Part shown: positions 47,421-58,720 of the stretch, piece by piece
How the letters are laid out: every line of letters starts with the position of its first letter
Numbering within the stretch: position 1 is the first letter of the stretch
Assembly: GCA_965153455.1 (NCBI GenBank)
Contig: OZ234497.1
Location: 2,480,001-2,544,000, forward strand
DNA: 64,000 bases
Origin: Sphagnum compactum
Taxonomy: Eukaryota; Bryophyta; Sphagnopsida; Sphagnales
Direction of reading: 5' to 3'
The notes under the pieces: model-generated
Told to the model about the DNA's origin: nothing
Seen by the model: only the letters and a program-made list of their open reading frames with translations
Database searches by the model: none
Position numbers and translations under genes: made by a program

Positions 47421-48029
47421 GCTGACTATTGACTTGCAAGTTTTGAGAGCACTTTGTGTGACCTTTCCAATAATTGGAGAGCTTTTTCCTTCTTCTAGCT
47501 AGATTCACACATTCTTGAAACTCTCATCCATGTTGGAAAATTTCATCCATGTTGGACTACTAGCTCTTTATTATTTATCACTACTAATTTTTTAAAATTT
47601 AACTCGGTGGACTATTATTATTGGGCTTAAATTTTTGGGACCATTTGGTAGACCATTGTCCCAATTATAAGTGGAAAGCTGCTTTGTTCCAGGTTCATGT
47701 TCTTTTAAAACTCTCATCCATGATGGACACTTTCATCCATATTGGATGGGTAGCTTGGTAGTTATAATAATAATTTATCACTAACTACTTAAAACAACTT
47801 CTTTCATCCGAATGGGCTAACTATTGACTTGCAAGTCTTTGTGAGCATTCAACAAATTACATCCAAGGCACCCACCTGATCTCATGTCCCCAATTGTATT
47901 AGACTTGCTTCAAGGCTTGACGGCAATCTCCATTCCGGGGGGATTTTACAACCTCTCAGCCCTTGAAAATCTACAAAATTTCCTAATTCTTGGATGCCCT
48001 TGTTTCATGTGCGACATGGGTCTGGTGCT
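47421..48029. other. Spacer with decayed repeat fragments
   Basis: Holds diverged pieces of the preceding array (CTCTCATCCATGTTGGA near 47520, CTCTCATCCATGATGGA near 47710). No gene is supported. Confidence 0.5.
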
Positions 48030-48330
48030 CGGTTAGTGTCATCTAGAACCCTACATCTGCTATATTCCTACAATCTCCGAAAAATATAGATTCGGCGCAT
48101 GTTTGGTGTCCGAAGCATTACATCTACTAAACTATATAGTTCTAGAATCTCGGAAAAGTGTAGATTTTGGTGGTTATTGGCGTCAGAAGTGTCACATCTA
48201 ACCTCTATTTCTAGAATCTCCAAAAACTGTAGATTTATTACGAAGCAGAGTGGGGCAAAGGGCAAATTTGTTTTCTTTACGGATTTCGCATGGCCCAAAA
48301 TCTTCCTAATCTACAACAGGTGTAGATTTG
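48030..48330 (+). repeat. Diverged tandem repeat upstream of the FPP leader
   Basis: Three to four units of roughly 80-90 bases share ACATCTACT/ACATCTAAC, TTCTAGAATCTCCGAAAA and GTGTAGATTT. The final half unit (CTACAACAGGTGTAGATTT) abuts the CT-rich leader region of the FPP gene. Confidence 0.7.
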
Positions 48331-49865
48331 GGGCGGCGTGTGTGTGTGCTCCTGTTCCTTTGAGCTCTTGTCACGACAGCTGCTGCTGCTCTTGTTCTCG
48401 TTCTCTTGCTGTGGCCCACCATCGCTCTCCCCTCCCCCGCCTTCCCCTCCTTTCTCACTCCCTCCCCATTTCTCTTTTCTTCTGTTCATTGTTGTTGCCA
48501 GCTGAATCCTGTGCAAACTCTTTCTCCCAATTTGGCTTTGAGCTTGCTTTTACCAAGTTCTCCGCTCTTTCTTCTTCTTCGTCGATGTAGGTAGTTCTTC
48601 TTGTTGTCTGTGTTCTCAGCTGTTGCTGTTGTTGCTGTGATTGAGCTCTTTGCTTTGCGTGTTCTCTCTCTCTCTCTCTCTTTAGCAAGCTCTAGTCTTG
48701 TCGGCCGTGTGTTTTTGTTAGTCCGTCATCCTTTTTGGGTAAGACTTTTGTTTTACCGCTCTCATAGCTCCCCTTGGAAGTTTGGCTTTACTTTGCTTCC
48801 TTGCTCGCGTCTCCTTTCACCGCTGCTGCAGGAGATTTGAGAACCGTCTCTGCAGCCTCGACTCCAGCTTCTCTGCACGATTGTTGCATGTTCTAGCTTC
48901 CAGCTATTTGCTTGCTTGTTTGTTTGTTTGCCGTTTGGTTGGTTTGTGTGTTTGCTTGTCTTCAAACTCTCTTGTGTGTGTGTGTTTCTCTCTCTCTCTC
49001 ACTCTCTGTGTGTCTCTCTGTGTTTCCTCAGCAGCTTCTCGTACGATGTGACACATGAGCTGGGCGTGGACATCACCATTCTCATCTTTTGCAGTGACGA
49101 CATCTGCTCTTTTATGACCAATCTCTTGAACAATGTCAGCATATCCGCATGAAACCACTCAGCTTGTGAATTCTCGTGTGTGTCTCAGCTGGGCGATGAT
49201 GGGGAGTTTGCAGCTTTTCTAGCTACCTGTTCATATTCTTCTGTTGCTCATTGTCGTGTGTGTATGTGCATGGAAGAAGAAGTAGCTGGGAACACGAAAC
49301 TTGCACACTACTAGCAAACAAAATCCTGTTTGGTGAAGATATCTATTCTGTTTCAGCTTCAAGTCCCGGCTTGTCTTGAAGCTGTACCTCAGTCGGGAAT
49401 GCGGTGGATGTCATTTATAGCTCGCTGGGTGGAGGCTATGGAATTGCCTGACGACGCGGCGGAGGAAGAGCTCTGAAACCAACCCATTTGGCAAACAGCC
49501 ATGGCTCTTCCTTCAACGATGCTGGATGGATGCTGAAAACTCCAGAGTTCAGGAGCTTGGGTTTCTTTGAGAAAAGTAGTTTGAGATTGTCACGCCGGGG
49601 GCGGGGCGCATCAGCAGAAGCAGAAGAAGAAGAAGAAGAAATTGCTGCGCTTAGAATACAAAGGAGAGAGAGGAGTTGGCGAAGTCTGTTCCAAGCATTT
49701 GTCCAAGCATTTTGCAGCAAGGATTCAAAGTCCTCCAATTAAGGAAGGAAGGAGGGGTGAGAGGAGGAGGTGGAGGATCATCACGCTCAAAATAGCGCTT
49801 GAAGATTTTCTTTGGGAGGCAGCAGGCAAAATCCACACAGCAGCAATCCATCATCCTCCACAATA
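48331..49865 (+). promoter_or_regulatory. Likely 5' leader / promoter region of the FPP gene
   Basis: Composition changes sharply here from AT-rich spacer to CT-rich, GC-higher sequence with CT microsatellites (48666-48681, 48990-49001), TGTGTG tracts and GCTGCTGCTG. Such CT-rich sequence is common in plant 5' untranslated regions and core promoters. Several upstream ATGs and short frames occur on both strands, none with a recognisable domain. A leader intron is possible but I could not define its ends or a TATA box with confidence. Confidence 0.45.
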
Positions 49866-52800
49866 ATGGAGAAAGAGAAAGAGAGTTCACGCCTAAGTTG
49901 GCCATGGAAGAAAAAATCCAGCAACAAAGCTGCAGCAGCAGTAACAACAAGTTTAGCTTCTGCAGGTGGATTAGGAGGAGCTTCACCCAATTTGGCATCA
50001 CTTTTCCAAGACAACAATCAACAGGTTCAAACCCCCCCATTTGTCCCCCCCCCCTCTGTGTCTCTCTCTGTGCTGCTCTTGTGCTGTCTCAAACAAGTTC
50101 AGCTATGGTGTTGCAGTGGGTAATTGCAATACCCCAGCTTTGCAAACCTGGAGCTAGAACAGCGACAATCCTCATCCAGAACATGTTGGGACCGTCCTAG
50201 GAGTAATACCTCAAATTTGCACTTTGCATGGAAATCCATCCTGGGAGCATGGTAGACAGGGACCTTGCAGCAATACACAGTTTTGCAGTTTGCATGGAAT
50301 TAGTCAGAGAATGGCAGGTTTGCAGCAATAACCAGCTTTGCAGTTTGCATGGAAATCATCCTTGGAGCAAGCACTGTGATACCTGCATCTCTTCTTGCAG
50401 CTGTCAGTCATGAATGTGATTGCCATTCCAGTTTGAATTCTCTGCAATGCCCTGGTCACCCTGGTGGGTTCATCTTGGTGGGGTTTCATTTCATCAGAAC
50501 TTCTACCAAGGTTCTGTCTGTTGGGGATGATGAATTCCAAGCTTTTCCACGATTTCGGTATAATTCTGTTGTTGTTGTATCCAGAATCCAGCAACTCTTT
50601 CTCAGCTCCAATGAAGACTGCAGCACTCCTTATGATACCCATTTTCTTTTTTCTTGGTGCTGTTTGCTGCATTCAATGTATGTGATGAGCACCACAGGAT
50701 TTCACTGTGGACAGAGATCTTTCTTTCCCATGAATTGATTTTTCTCAACAGGCGTGTGTGTGTGTGTGGCATTGGGGTGTTGTTGATGGAGGCAGAGATG
50801 GGATTTGCGTCACCCCAGTGAGTTGGTGCAACTCTCCCCTTACAAGGTGGTAGCCATATCTCGGAGTCTCATGTGGACAGGATGGTTGGAGAGTTTCTCA
50901 GGATGTCCATCCTTGTGTTCAAAAACTTAGGAACTAAGTTGTCCTTTTTGTATCTGATTGTTTGTTTGTTGAAGAAGAAGAATTCTCTTTTTGTTTGCAC
51001 TCTTCTTGTTGGATTGTCAAGTGAAGAATGGAATGGAATCAAAATTTTGATAACCAAATGAGAAGAAGCTGAATTTCAGAGTATAATAGCTTCAATTCAA
51101 TTCAAGACGAGATTTTCTTTGTTGCAAAGGTTTTTTTGAGAGGAAAGCTCATGCACAAGTAGTAGGCAAAAATCATATTCCAGTAAATTGCTCCCAGCTT
51201 CTTCTGATGTGATCTTTCTTTCAACTCCTCCTTTTGTGGGTGCCACAGGAGACCTCTGTGAAGAAGTTGCAAAACCATACCCGTGCTGCAGCAGCAGATG
51301 AGGCAACAAGGCTGCAGCAATCAGAGGAGAAAGTAAAGTACATCAGCGAGCAGCTTGCAAATGCGCTTGCAGATATCACTGGAAAGGACAACCTTGTCAA
51401 GCAGCATGCCAAAGTCGCAGAAGAAGCTGTCAGTGGTACACATATGAAAAATCAATAAAACCTACCTTCAGTTGCAGCAAAATGCATGCATTTTGGAAAA
51501 TACCCATTTTGGGAAAAAATGCATTTGTTTCAGGGAATGCAAAAGGCTTCAAAAGGGGATTCATGGTGAGGAGGAGGCTTCACATTGTGAGCCTAATCAT
51601 ATGTACTAAGCTCTGTGATTTCAGGTTGGGAGAAAGCAGAATTGGAAGCAATGGCTTTGAAGCAACAATTAGATACAGCGTTGCATCAAAAACTAGCGAT
51701 GGAGGATCGTGCAGCACACCTTGATGGAGCATTGAAAGAATGCATGAAACAACTCCGTCTTGTGCGTGAGGAGCACGAGCAACTCATGCACGACACATTG
51801 ATCAAGAAGACATGGGAGTATGACAAGCTGCGAGTTGAGATGGAAACCAAGTTGGCTGAAGCTTCGCATCTGTTAAGCCAGACCCGCACTGAGCTTTTGG
51901 AATCCAGAGCTGAGGGAAAGGCACTCTCTCGTACACTGCAGGTACAAAACAAACACACATGGCTGATGCAACTGCATTCAATCACCACATTCACTTCCAC
52001 ATACACTCCACTATCATTCCACATATGCCCCACATTCAACTGCCCATTTGGTAACAAAGTTGTAGTCTTTGAGAGTATGATCAATAGTTAAGTTTTTCTG
52101 ATTTCTGAAGTCAAACCCCATGTGCACAGGAGCGCTCACGGAGCCTTGCAGAACTAGGTGAAGCCAAAGGACGTGCCGAAGCAGATATCAAGGTTTTACA
52201 GGTCAGGCTCAGAATAGGATTTTTTCCACATATATGCTTTGTTTTCATCTCTTGTTCCTCATGAGAAGTTGTGTTCCAAGGTTGAAGGTTTTTGCAATTG
52301 TCATGACTGGGGTTGCTTGCTTGATTGCTCTAGGTACGGCTTGAGGCAATGGAGAAGGAAAATGCAAACCTCAAATACGAAGCACATGCTCTCAACAAAG
52401 AGCTTGCAATTAGAAATGAGGAACGAGAATACGAACGCAAAGCAGCTGAAATTGCAAGCAAACAGCACCTTGACAGTGTTAAGAAAATTGCCAAGCTTGA
52501 GGAGGAATGCAATCGCCTGCGTGTTCTTATGAGCAAAAAGCTTCCAGGTGACTTATGCCAACTAGCTACCTATCAATGGTTGTTGCATCCTGTTGTTGTC
52601 ATCATTGTCAATGGTGGTTCTCTTCTTCAACTTTGATAGATTGTTTGTTAGTTTTTCTTCTTTTCCCCCTTACTCTGACTCTGATGAATGATTGATTTCT
52701 GGATGTCAAGGGTTTAGAACTGACTGACAGGTGAGCTCTTCTTGTTGTTGTTACCAATTCAGGTCCAGCAGCTCTACAGCGAATGCGGCATGAGGTGGAG

Positions 52801-55800
52801 AGATTGGGGAACAATGTTGATCATGCTGTAGAAAACAGAAGGAGACGGTCATTGGGTCGTGCTGCCAGCCATTTGGATCAAGGTGCAGTGGTGGGCATGA
52901 CGATGATGCAAGAGAATAATGCACAGGCGATAATGGGTTACAATGGGGTGAGTGGCATTGCGGAGAGAATGGCAGCGATGGACGAAGAGATGAAAATGCT
53001 GAAGCAGGCACTAGCTTGTCGCAATCAGGAGCTGCAAAATGCACAAATCAGATGTGCACAGACTGCTAATCGTCTGTCGGTCGTGGAAGAGGAACTTGAT
53101 CGAGCCCTTGGGGGAGGAGGAGTAGGAGGAGTTCAACAAAACCAATTGCAAGCAGCAGCACAACAAGATACTGCTGCCAAGGGGCATCTGATCAAAGGGA
53201 GTCATTGCTCTGTGGACAAGAGCAATGGGGAAGTTGCGGCATCGGATGCTTGGGCATCTGCACTTGTTGCTGAGCTCGGCCAATTCAAGAAGGAGAATAA
53301 GTCCAAAGTGCACAACAACACTAGTAATGGCAACAATGATAAAGGCTCACCGGCAGCAGTGTCTCTCAGCTTAGAGCTTATGGACGATTTTGTAGAGATG
53401 GAGCGACTGACCAAAATGTCAGAGCCTGGCAGATCTGAAAACATGACCTATTCCGACACTGCATCGTTTGATGGACCTCCTCAAGAAAGTCCAATGATAA
53501 CAGCTACCTCAGACTACCAAATCCAAGAGCTGGAAGGTGCATTGGCATCAACTCGTCAAGAATTGGATTTAGCCAACACCACAATCTGTGACCTCAATGT
53601 CAAGCTTGCCACAACCGAGGAACAGCTCACAGCTCTCCAAGCCAGGAATTCTGCAAATGAGGACTTGTTGATCAAATTGCAGAATCAACTGAATCGCTTG
53701 AATGAAATCCAGTTGGGTATGGAGAAAGCAGCTGGTAATCGACCTCCGGTAGTATTTCCAGATCAAAAGTCCAGGTTCTCGATCAAAGATATCCTCACCA
53801 GGAGGAAAGACAGTGGACTCGCTGCTGGGTCTAGATCAAAGACAAGCGAGTCATCTGAAGAATGCGATGATGACACTGCAGAAGAGCATGCCACTGTCTC
53901 TGATGCAGAGTCTAAGGCAAGCCCATACCTCTTTTGTCGGGTAGAACAATACAGAAGAAAACTTGGGTTGTTGAAAATTCAGGTTCACAGGCTTGAATTT
54001 GCATGTTTGAGCACTGGAAAATTTTCTCTAATCTCTCTTTATGTAAATGGCATGGCTTTTTTTGCAGGCAAGCACAGTGCATTCAGAGCTGGCTGCATCC
54101 ATTTCCAGAATTGTGCAAATTATAGAGGTGCTTGCACAAGCAACAGGAAGTGCACAACACACCTTGTTGGTTTCCACACAAATTGATGGCATGGGTGAAA
54201 TCCGAAGCGCAGATCTGCACGAAGACTCGAAGAGCCCAATAGCAAAAATCATGCAATGGAAAGATGTGGAACTGGAAAATGCCATGCAGAGCCTTGTTGT
54301 GGCAGGCAACAAGTTGTTGCAAGGCAAATCTAACATGGTTGATTTTCTCTCAGAGCTTGGGTCAATCTTGGACAGAATCACATTTCTTCTTAAGCCTGCC
54401 AGTAAAATTGCGAATCATCAATGCACTGAATTTGGCAACTCAGAACTCACAAAACATTCTGGAGCTGCCAGAATGAACTCAAGTGGACTGAAATATCCAG
54501 AATTGCCAAATGGAGAGATTGAGGCCAGGGGGGGAAGAAGTCGTCTGAAAGAAGAGGACTTGCGAAGGACTCTGAATCAATCTATGGGAGCTGCTGCTGC
54601 TGGGGTGGAGCATCTCCAAACTGAGAAAGCTAACAATGAGGACCACTTGACTTCGGATGATGGTTGGAAGGAGGATCAACTACTAGAGGAAGAGTTGATG
54701 GTTAAGTCATCAGCAAATCCAGGACTGGTGTCGAGCAGCTTGCATATGGTGGCAAGTGGCGAGATGAACCATTTGCATGACAAGGTAGCAGCATTGGAAG
54801 TTCAATTACAGGATGAGCGGCAGCAACATCAGGTGGTCACTGCCAAGCTTGAAGAGCTCCAGCAGGACCAAATTCACTCGTGAGCTCAAATTCCTGATCT
54901 GTTTGTATGAGCACCAGGATGATTGATTGATTACTTCTAGAATCTCTCAGTTTACAGCAGGTTAAAATGGTCATGTTCAAATCAGCTTTAAAATGATCAA
55001 TCTTTGTTGCTGCAGGGGTGCTGGTAACAGTGACCATTCAGTAGGTTCCCATTCTAGTGCTGGGCACTGTGGGGGCAGTCACCTGATGTCACAAGACGAA
55101 GACACCAAGTCTAGAAAGGTATCATTTCTCTGGCACCCATTGAACACATATGAACAAAAGTTGGATTGTCACCCTATTGGGCTCAGCAAACTGCCCATGG
55201 CAGCAGCTCGTTGAGCTCCAACCAGATCAATTCCAGTCTCCTTGTACGAAAAGAAAGATGCAAAACCACCCACTCAAAGTATTGTGGTCTTTCTGTAGTT
55301 CTCTGGCTGTTTTCTAAGACTCTTTCCTTCAACCATATTCTTCCAGTTCTAAGAGTAAATACATCTATTCAAATGCATGAAACAGGAGAGAGAGGACAGG
55401 GAAATTGCCACAGCAGCCCTTGTGGAGTGTCAGAGAACGATACTGGCCCTGGGCAAGCAGCTGAAAGTCACAGGAACAATTCTTCCTACAGCCAAGAAAG
55501 TAACAGAGACATCGATTCACTCATCAACACCGGACACTGCGGTATCTATCCGGAAGCTGACAGAGAACATGGAGTTGCTTCGATGGCAGACAGAGGTGGA
55601 AGTGCTCCCCCCATGTGCGCTTGACATTGCCAATACACATAACCATTCTCCATCTGCACTGCAAGAACGAAGCTCCTTCCCCTGGGGTATTATATCACCT
55701 GCACATCACCCTGGAGGCGACCAGTTGAGCCCAAGAGAACAAATACCTGGAAGACAGCAGAATGGACAACATAGTTCAACTTCTGATGACCAAAGCTTCA

Positions 55801-56180
55801 ACAGCCAGAGATACCATGGTGAAAATGGTGTTACTCACAAATTGAGTAATGACTGCTTGGATGGTGTGGGGGGCACAATGATGCTGCCACTGCTCTCACC
55901 AGGCCGATCTGATTTCACTGGACGTGGCTCCATGTCAGTGCCAGCATCACCAATGTCAGTGCCAGCATCACCAATGTCAGTACCAGCATCACCAGCCCGA
56001 TCTCCAGCATCTTCTGTTCCTCGATCCATGAGGACCCGTGGCAACAACGATGGACCAAAAGCATTCAATGAGGATTCAGTAGGTGATGAAACACCACCTC
56101 AGAAGCCACCGCGATCTTCATCCATGTTCAGCAGATTCTATTCTAAGTCACCAACCAGAAGCAGTGGATCCTCTAGCTGA
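49866..56180 (+). CDS. FPP: Filament-like plant protein (FPP, DUF869), nine exons
   Basis: Exons: 49866-50024, 51249-51435, 51625-51941, 52130-52201, 52334-52547, 52763-53916, 54068-54879, 55016-55118, 55386-56180; the joined frame is open for about 1270 residues. The start gives the family N-terminus (RLSWPWKKKSSNK, residues 8-20). Hallmarks follow in order: KDNLVKQHAKVAEEAVSGWE (about 97-116), EDRAAHLDGALKECM (about 140-154), KKIAKLEEECNRLR, KKLPGPAAL (about 313-321), AWASALVAEL (about 479-488), ELMDDFVEMERL (about 521-532), ISRIVQIIEVLAQA, LVECQRTILALGKQL near the start of exon 9, and KPPRSSSMFSRFYSKSPTRS at the C-terminus. Long heptad-rich coiled coils dominate residues 55-330 and 390-440; there is no membrane segment. 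FPPs are plant-specific coiled-coil proteins; a tomato member binds the nuclear-envelope WPP protein MAF1. The exon 6 donor appears to be GC (AAG then GCAAGC); a GT site 24 bases later would add eight residues. The end of exon 9 encodes three MSVPASP repeats. Confidence 0.94.
50120..50375 (+). repeat. Imperfect tandem repeat in FPP intron 1
   Basis: Three to four diverged copies of a unit containing TTGCAGCAATA, CAGCTTTGCAGTTTGCATGG and AATCATCCTTGGAGCA. It lies inside the 1.2-kb first intron. Confidence 0.7.
55932..55994 (+). repeat. In-frame 21-bp repeat encoding MSVPASP x3
   Basis: Three units of ATGTCAGTGCCAGCATCACCA, with one G-to-A change in the third, encode three tandem MSVPASP heptapeptides (residues 1189-1209 of the FPP model), followed by ARSPASSVP. 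The low nucleotide divergence points to recent duplication. SP dipeptides of this kind are potential sites for proline-directed kinases (inference). Confidence 0.95.
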
Positions 56181-56303
56181 TTGACCATGGACGATGGATG
56201 AGTATATTTCTCATCATCAGGAGCACTTTCTTAACTCATCATTTAACTCATTTCTGGTTTGGGATGGTCGATGACAGTGCTGGAATTCAAGCTAGAGCAG
56301 CAA

Positions 56304-56478
56304 GCTGGAAAAAAAACCCGCTGATTGATGCACAGGTTGATTTTCTCTAGGCTGGAAAAAAATTGTTGATCAGTACAGGGGTTGATTTCTTTTGGCTGGA
56401 AAAAAATCGTCAATCAATGCACAGGTTGATTTCTATTAGCTGGAAAAAGCCATCAATCGGTAACTACACTGATTGATG
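56304..56478 (+). repeat. Tandem repeat in the FPP 3' region, about 55-bp unit
   Basis: Three to four units of GGCTGGAAAAAAA, then TGTTGATCA or CGTCAATCAATGCACAG, then GTTGATTTCTTT. It starts 124 bases after the stop, so it is probably in the 3' untranslated region. GGCTGGAAAAA is the most constant part. Confidence 0.85.
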
Positions 56479-56974
56479 TCTTTGATCCACTCTACAGCAG
56501 AGTTGCCATTTGCTGACCATTAATCTTTTTGCTCAGGTATATATTCATTGGACACAAACTTATGGAAGTCAAAAAAAGAAAAACACGGTGACCTTTGTGT
56601 AATTTGAGTAAATCTGTGTTGAAGTATCTCTATGTAGTGAGGACTTCAACAAATAGACATAGGTACCCATTACCACACCCTGCCAAGCCCTTTCAATGTT
56701 GGCAAATGAGCTGCTACTGCTGCATTTTTAGATGTACACGAGTTTGCTTTCGATGGATAAAATTTGACTAACCAAATTGGTGGTGTTGATGGGCAAATTA
56801 CAATTCGTAATTCTTACAAAGTACATTTTGCAGTGGCATCTGCACATTATTGTCATGCACAGTTTGCTGTACAGAAAAAAATTGCTTCAAGATTTTAAAG
56901 ACTTTCATTGGTTATGGCTTTTGAGCTTTTTGCCGGTTCCTACTATCTGATTTTATGCAGTTGCTGGTTTTGTG

Positions 56975-57215
56975 CATCCATCATTTCAGCTCTCAAAAAC
57001 TCTGCCCCACCAGATGCAGAATTTGCAGATCAATTCCTTGAGGGTTGCACATCCATCATTTTAGCTCTTAAAAAGTCTGCCCATCATGCTCAGAAAATGT
57101 ACAGATTGATTCCTTCTTGAACATTATGCATCCATACACATCCATCATTTTAGCTCTTATAAAGTCTGCCTACGAGACCCAAAAGGTGCAGGATTGAATC
57201 CTTACATGATTTGTG
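56975..57215 (+). repeat. Tandem repeat of an 80-90 bp unit, three copies
   Basis: Units share TGCACATCCATCATTTTAGC, TCTTAAAAAGTCTGCCC and GATTGATTCCTT(C). The first copy reads CATTTCAGCTCTCAAAAACT. The 70-codon frame at 56908-57120 is repeat-derived. Confidence 0.8.
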
Positions 57216-57590
57216 CTCAACTGCAACAGAGCTCTCTCTCTACTAGAGTTCACAATTGCTGCAATCTGTAGGTTCTGTGTTCTCTTCAAGACAACAAAGA
57301 TACCTGGTTTTCAACAGTTGGATCTCCAACATAAATTTCAAACAGATTTTTGCTCTTATTTGCTTGATGATTGCACCAACAAGTTGGGCTCATTTGCATG
57401 TACACATGGTGTAAATCATCATCACAAACTCTACCACATTTGTTTGCTAAGACATTTAATTCTGATGCAACTCCAATTGGGAATGGAGTTCTTTCGAGAA
57501 AAAGGCAAAGAAAGACCTTATAGTTCTGATTATCTACAATGCTTTAATACAAAGTGGTACCACAAGGTAATAGATGGAGTGTAAAAAATG

Positions 57591-58020
57591 AACACATCAA
57601 AATATATGAGATGGACATGTTAGAAAATACAAACCGCATTAAATATATGAGATGAAAATGTTAGACAATACTAAACACATTAAATATATGAAATGAAAAT
57701 GTTTGACAATTCAAAAGAACAGTAAATATATGACATGAAAATGTTTGACAATACAAAAGCACAGTAAATATATGAAATGAACCTGTTTGACAATACAAAC
57801 ACATAAAATATATGAGATGAAAATGTTAGACAATACAAAAAAAAACATAAAATATATGAGGAGAAAATGTCGGCCGATACAAAAAAAACATCAAATATCT
57901 GAGATGAAAATGTTTGACAATACAAAAACACATCAAATATATGAGATGAGAGAATGTTAGACAATACAAAATTGTGTCAAATATATGAGATGCAAATGTT
58001 AGGCAATACAAAACACATAC
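57591..58020 (+). repeat. Tandem array of a 40-44 bp unit, ten copies
   Basis: Each unit reads AATATATGAGATGAAAATGT, then TAGACAATACAAAACACAT with small changes. Length varies at an internal poly-A. The array lies between the convergent 3' ends of FPP and DRP3. The Ser/Phe/Tyr-rich minus-strand frames over it (57680-58071) are repeat products. Confidence 0.95.
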
Positions 58021-58720
58021 ATGGCAACACAATGGGGAAAATAGCATCTGGTTAGCATCATCTAGCTCCATTAACAGGATATAATCCTTTATCCACAGAA
58101 CATCTGTATCTGAAAATGTGCAGAAATATTTCTATTAATGAGAGACATGTATCACCTATGAAATTATAGCTGTTATAATGTCACCATTCCCATATAACAA
58201 AGATTCACAGTTGCAGGCAACAGTTATTGTACATTGTGGAATTTGCAATCAATGATACCGGGAAAATGAGAGATTCCAAGTTGACACTAAATTGCAGAGT
58301 AATTATGTGGCAGTTCTCCTGCTCATATCTTGGTCATATCTACCAATCGAGCCTGTATGTGAAGCCTAAGGCAACAATGTTCTATTCTCCAAGTTTCCTC
58401 TATCAAATGTTTAGTGACCATCGGTTTTGAAAACTACACCTAACCCAATTGAACAGCATCAGGTATTCAGCTGCATATTCTACTTCCAAAGTACTGCAAC
58501 TGTCTTCAAGAGAAACTCCTCTGAGAACTGAAAGTTAAGCTGTGTATTGAGACATCGCTTAAGAGACTTTCAACCCCATAGATAAATCCACAGGAACTGA
58601 AATAGCCCTTGATAAAGGAAAGTGATAAAAAAACACATGTTTAAGGACCCCAGACCATCTTGTGCAACTGATTTAAAACCACTTCAAAGATTCTCACCTA
58701 GCAGTTCAAATTTCAGGGTG
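58021..58720 (-). other. Likely 3' untranslated region / downstream of DRP3
   Basis: No coding feature could be supported. By position it follows the DRP3 stop at 58721-58723 on the minus strand. I could not place a polyadenylation site. Confidence 0.35.

Noticed and set aside
46813-47502. Three overlapping frames with repeated peptide words (PFIHLQRLAI)
   Set aside because: The same tandem DNA unit is read in different frames because its length is not a multiple of three; no purifying pattern on one frame.
48099-48590. 163-codon plus frame before FPP
   Set aside because: Starts inside a diverged tandem repeat and ends in CT-rich leader sequence (Ser/Leu/Cys-rich); no domain.
57680-58071. 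Minus-strand Phe/Tyr/Ser-rich frames resembling a membrane protein
   Set aside because: They are the ten-copy 41-bp array read through; hydrophobicity comes from AT-rich DNA.
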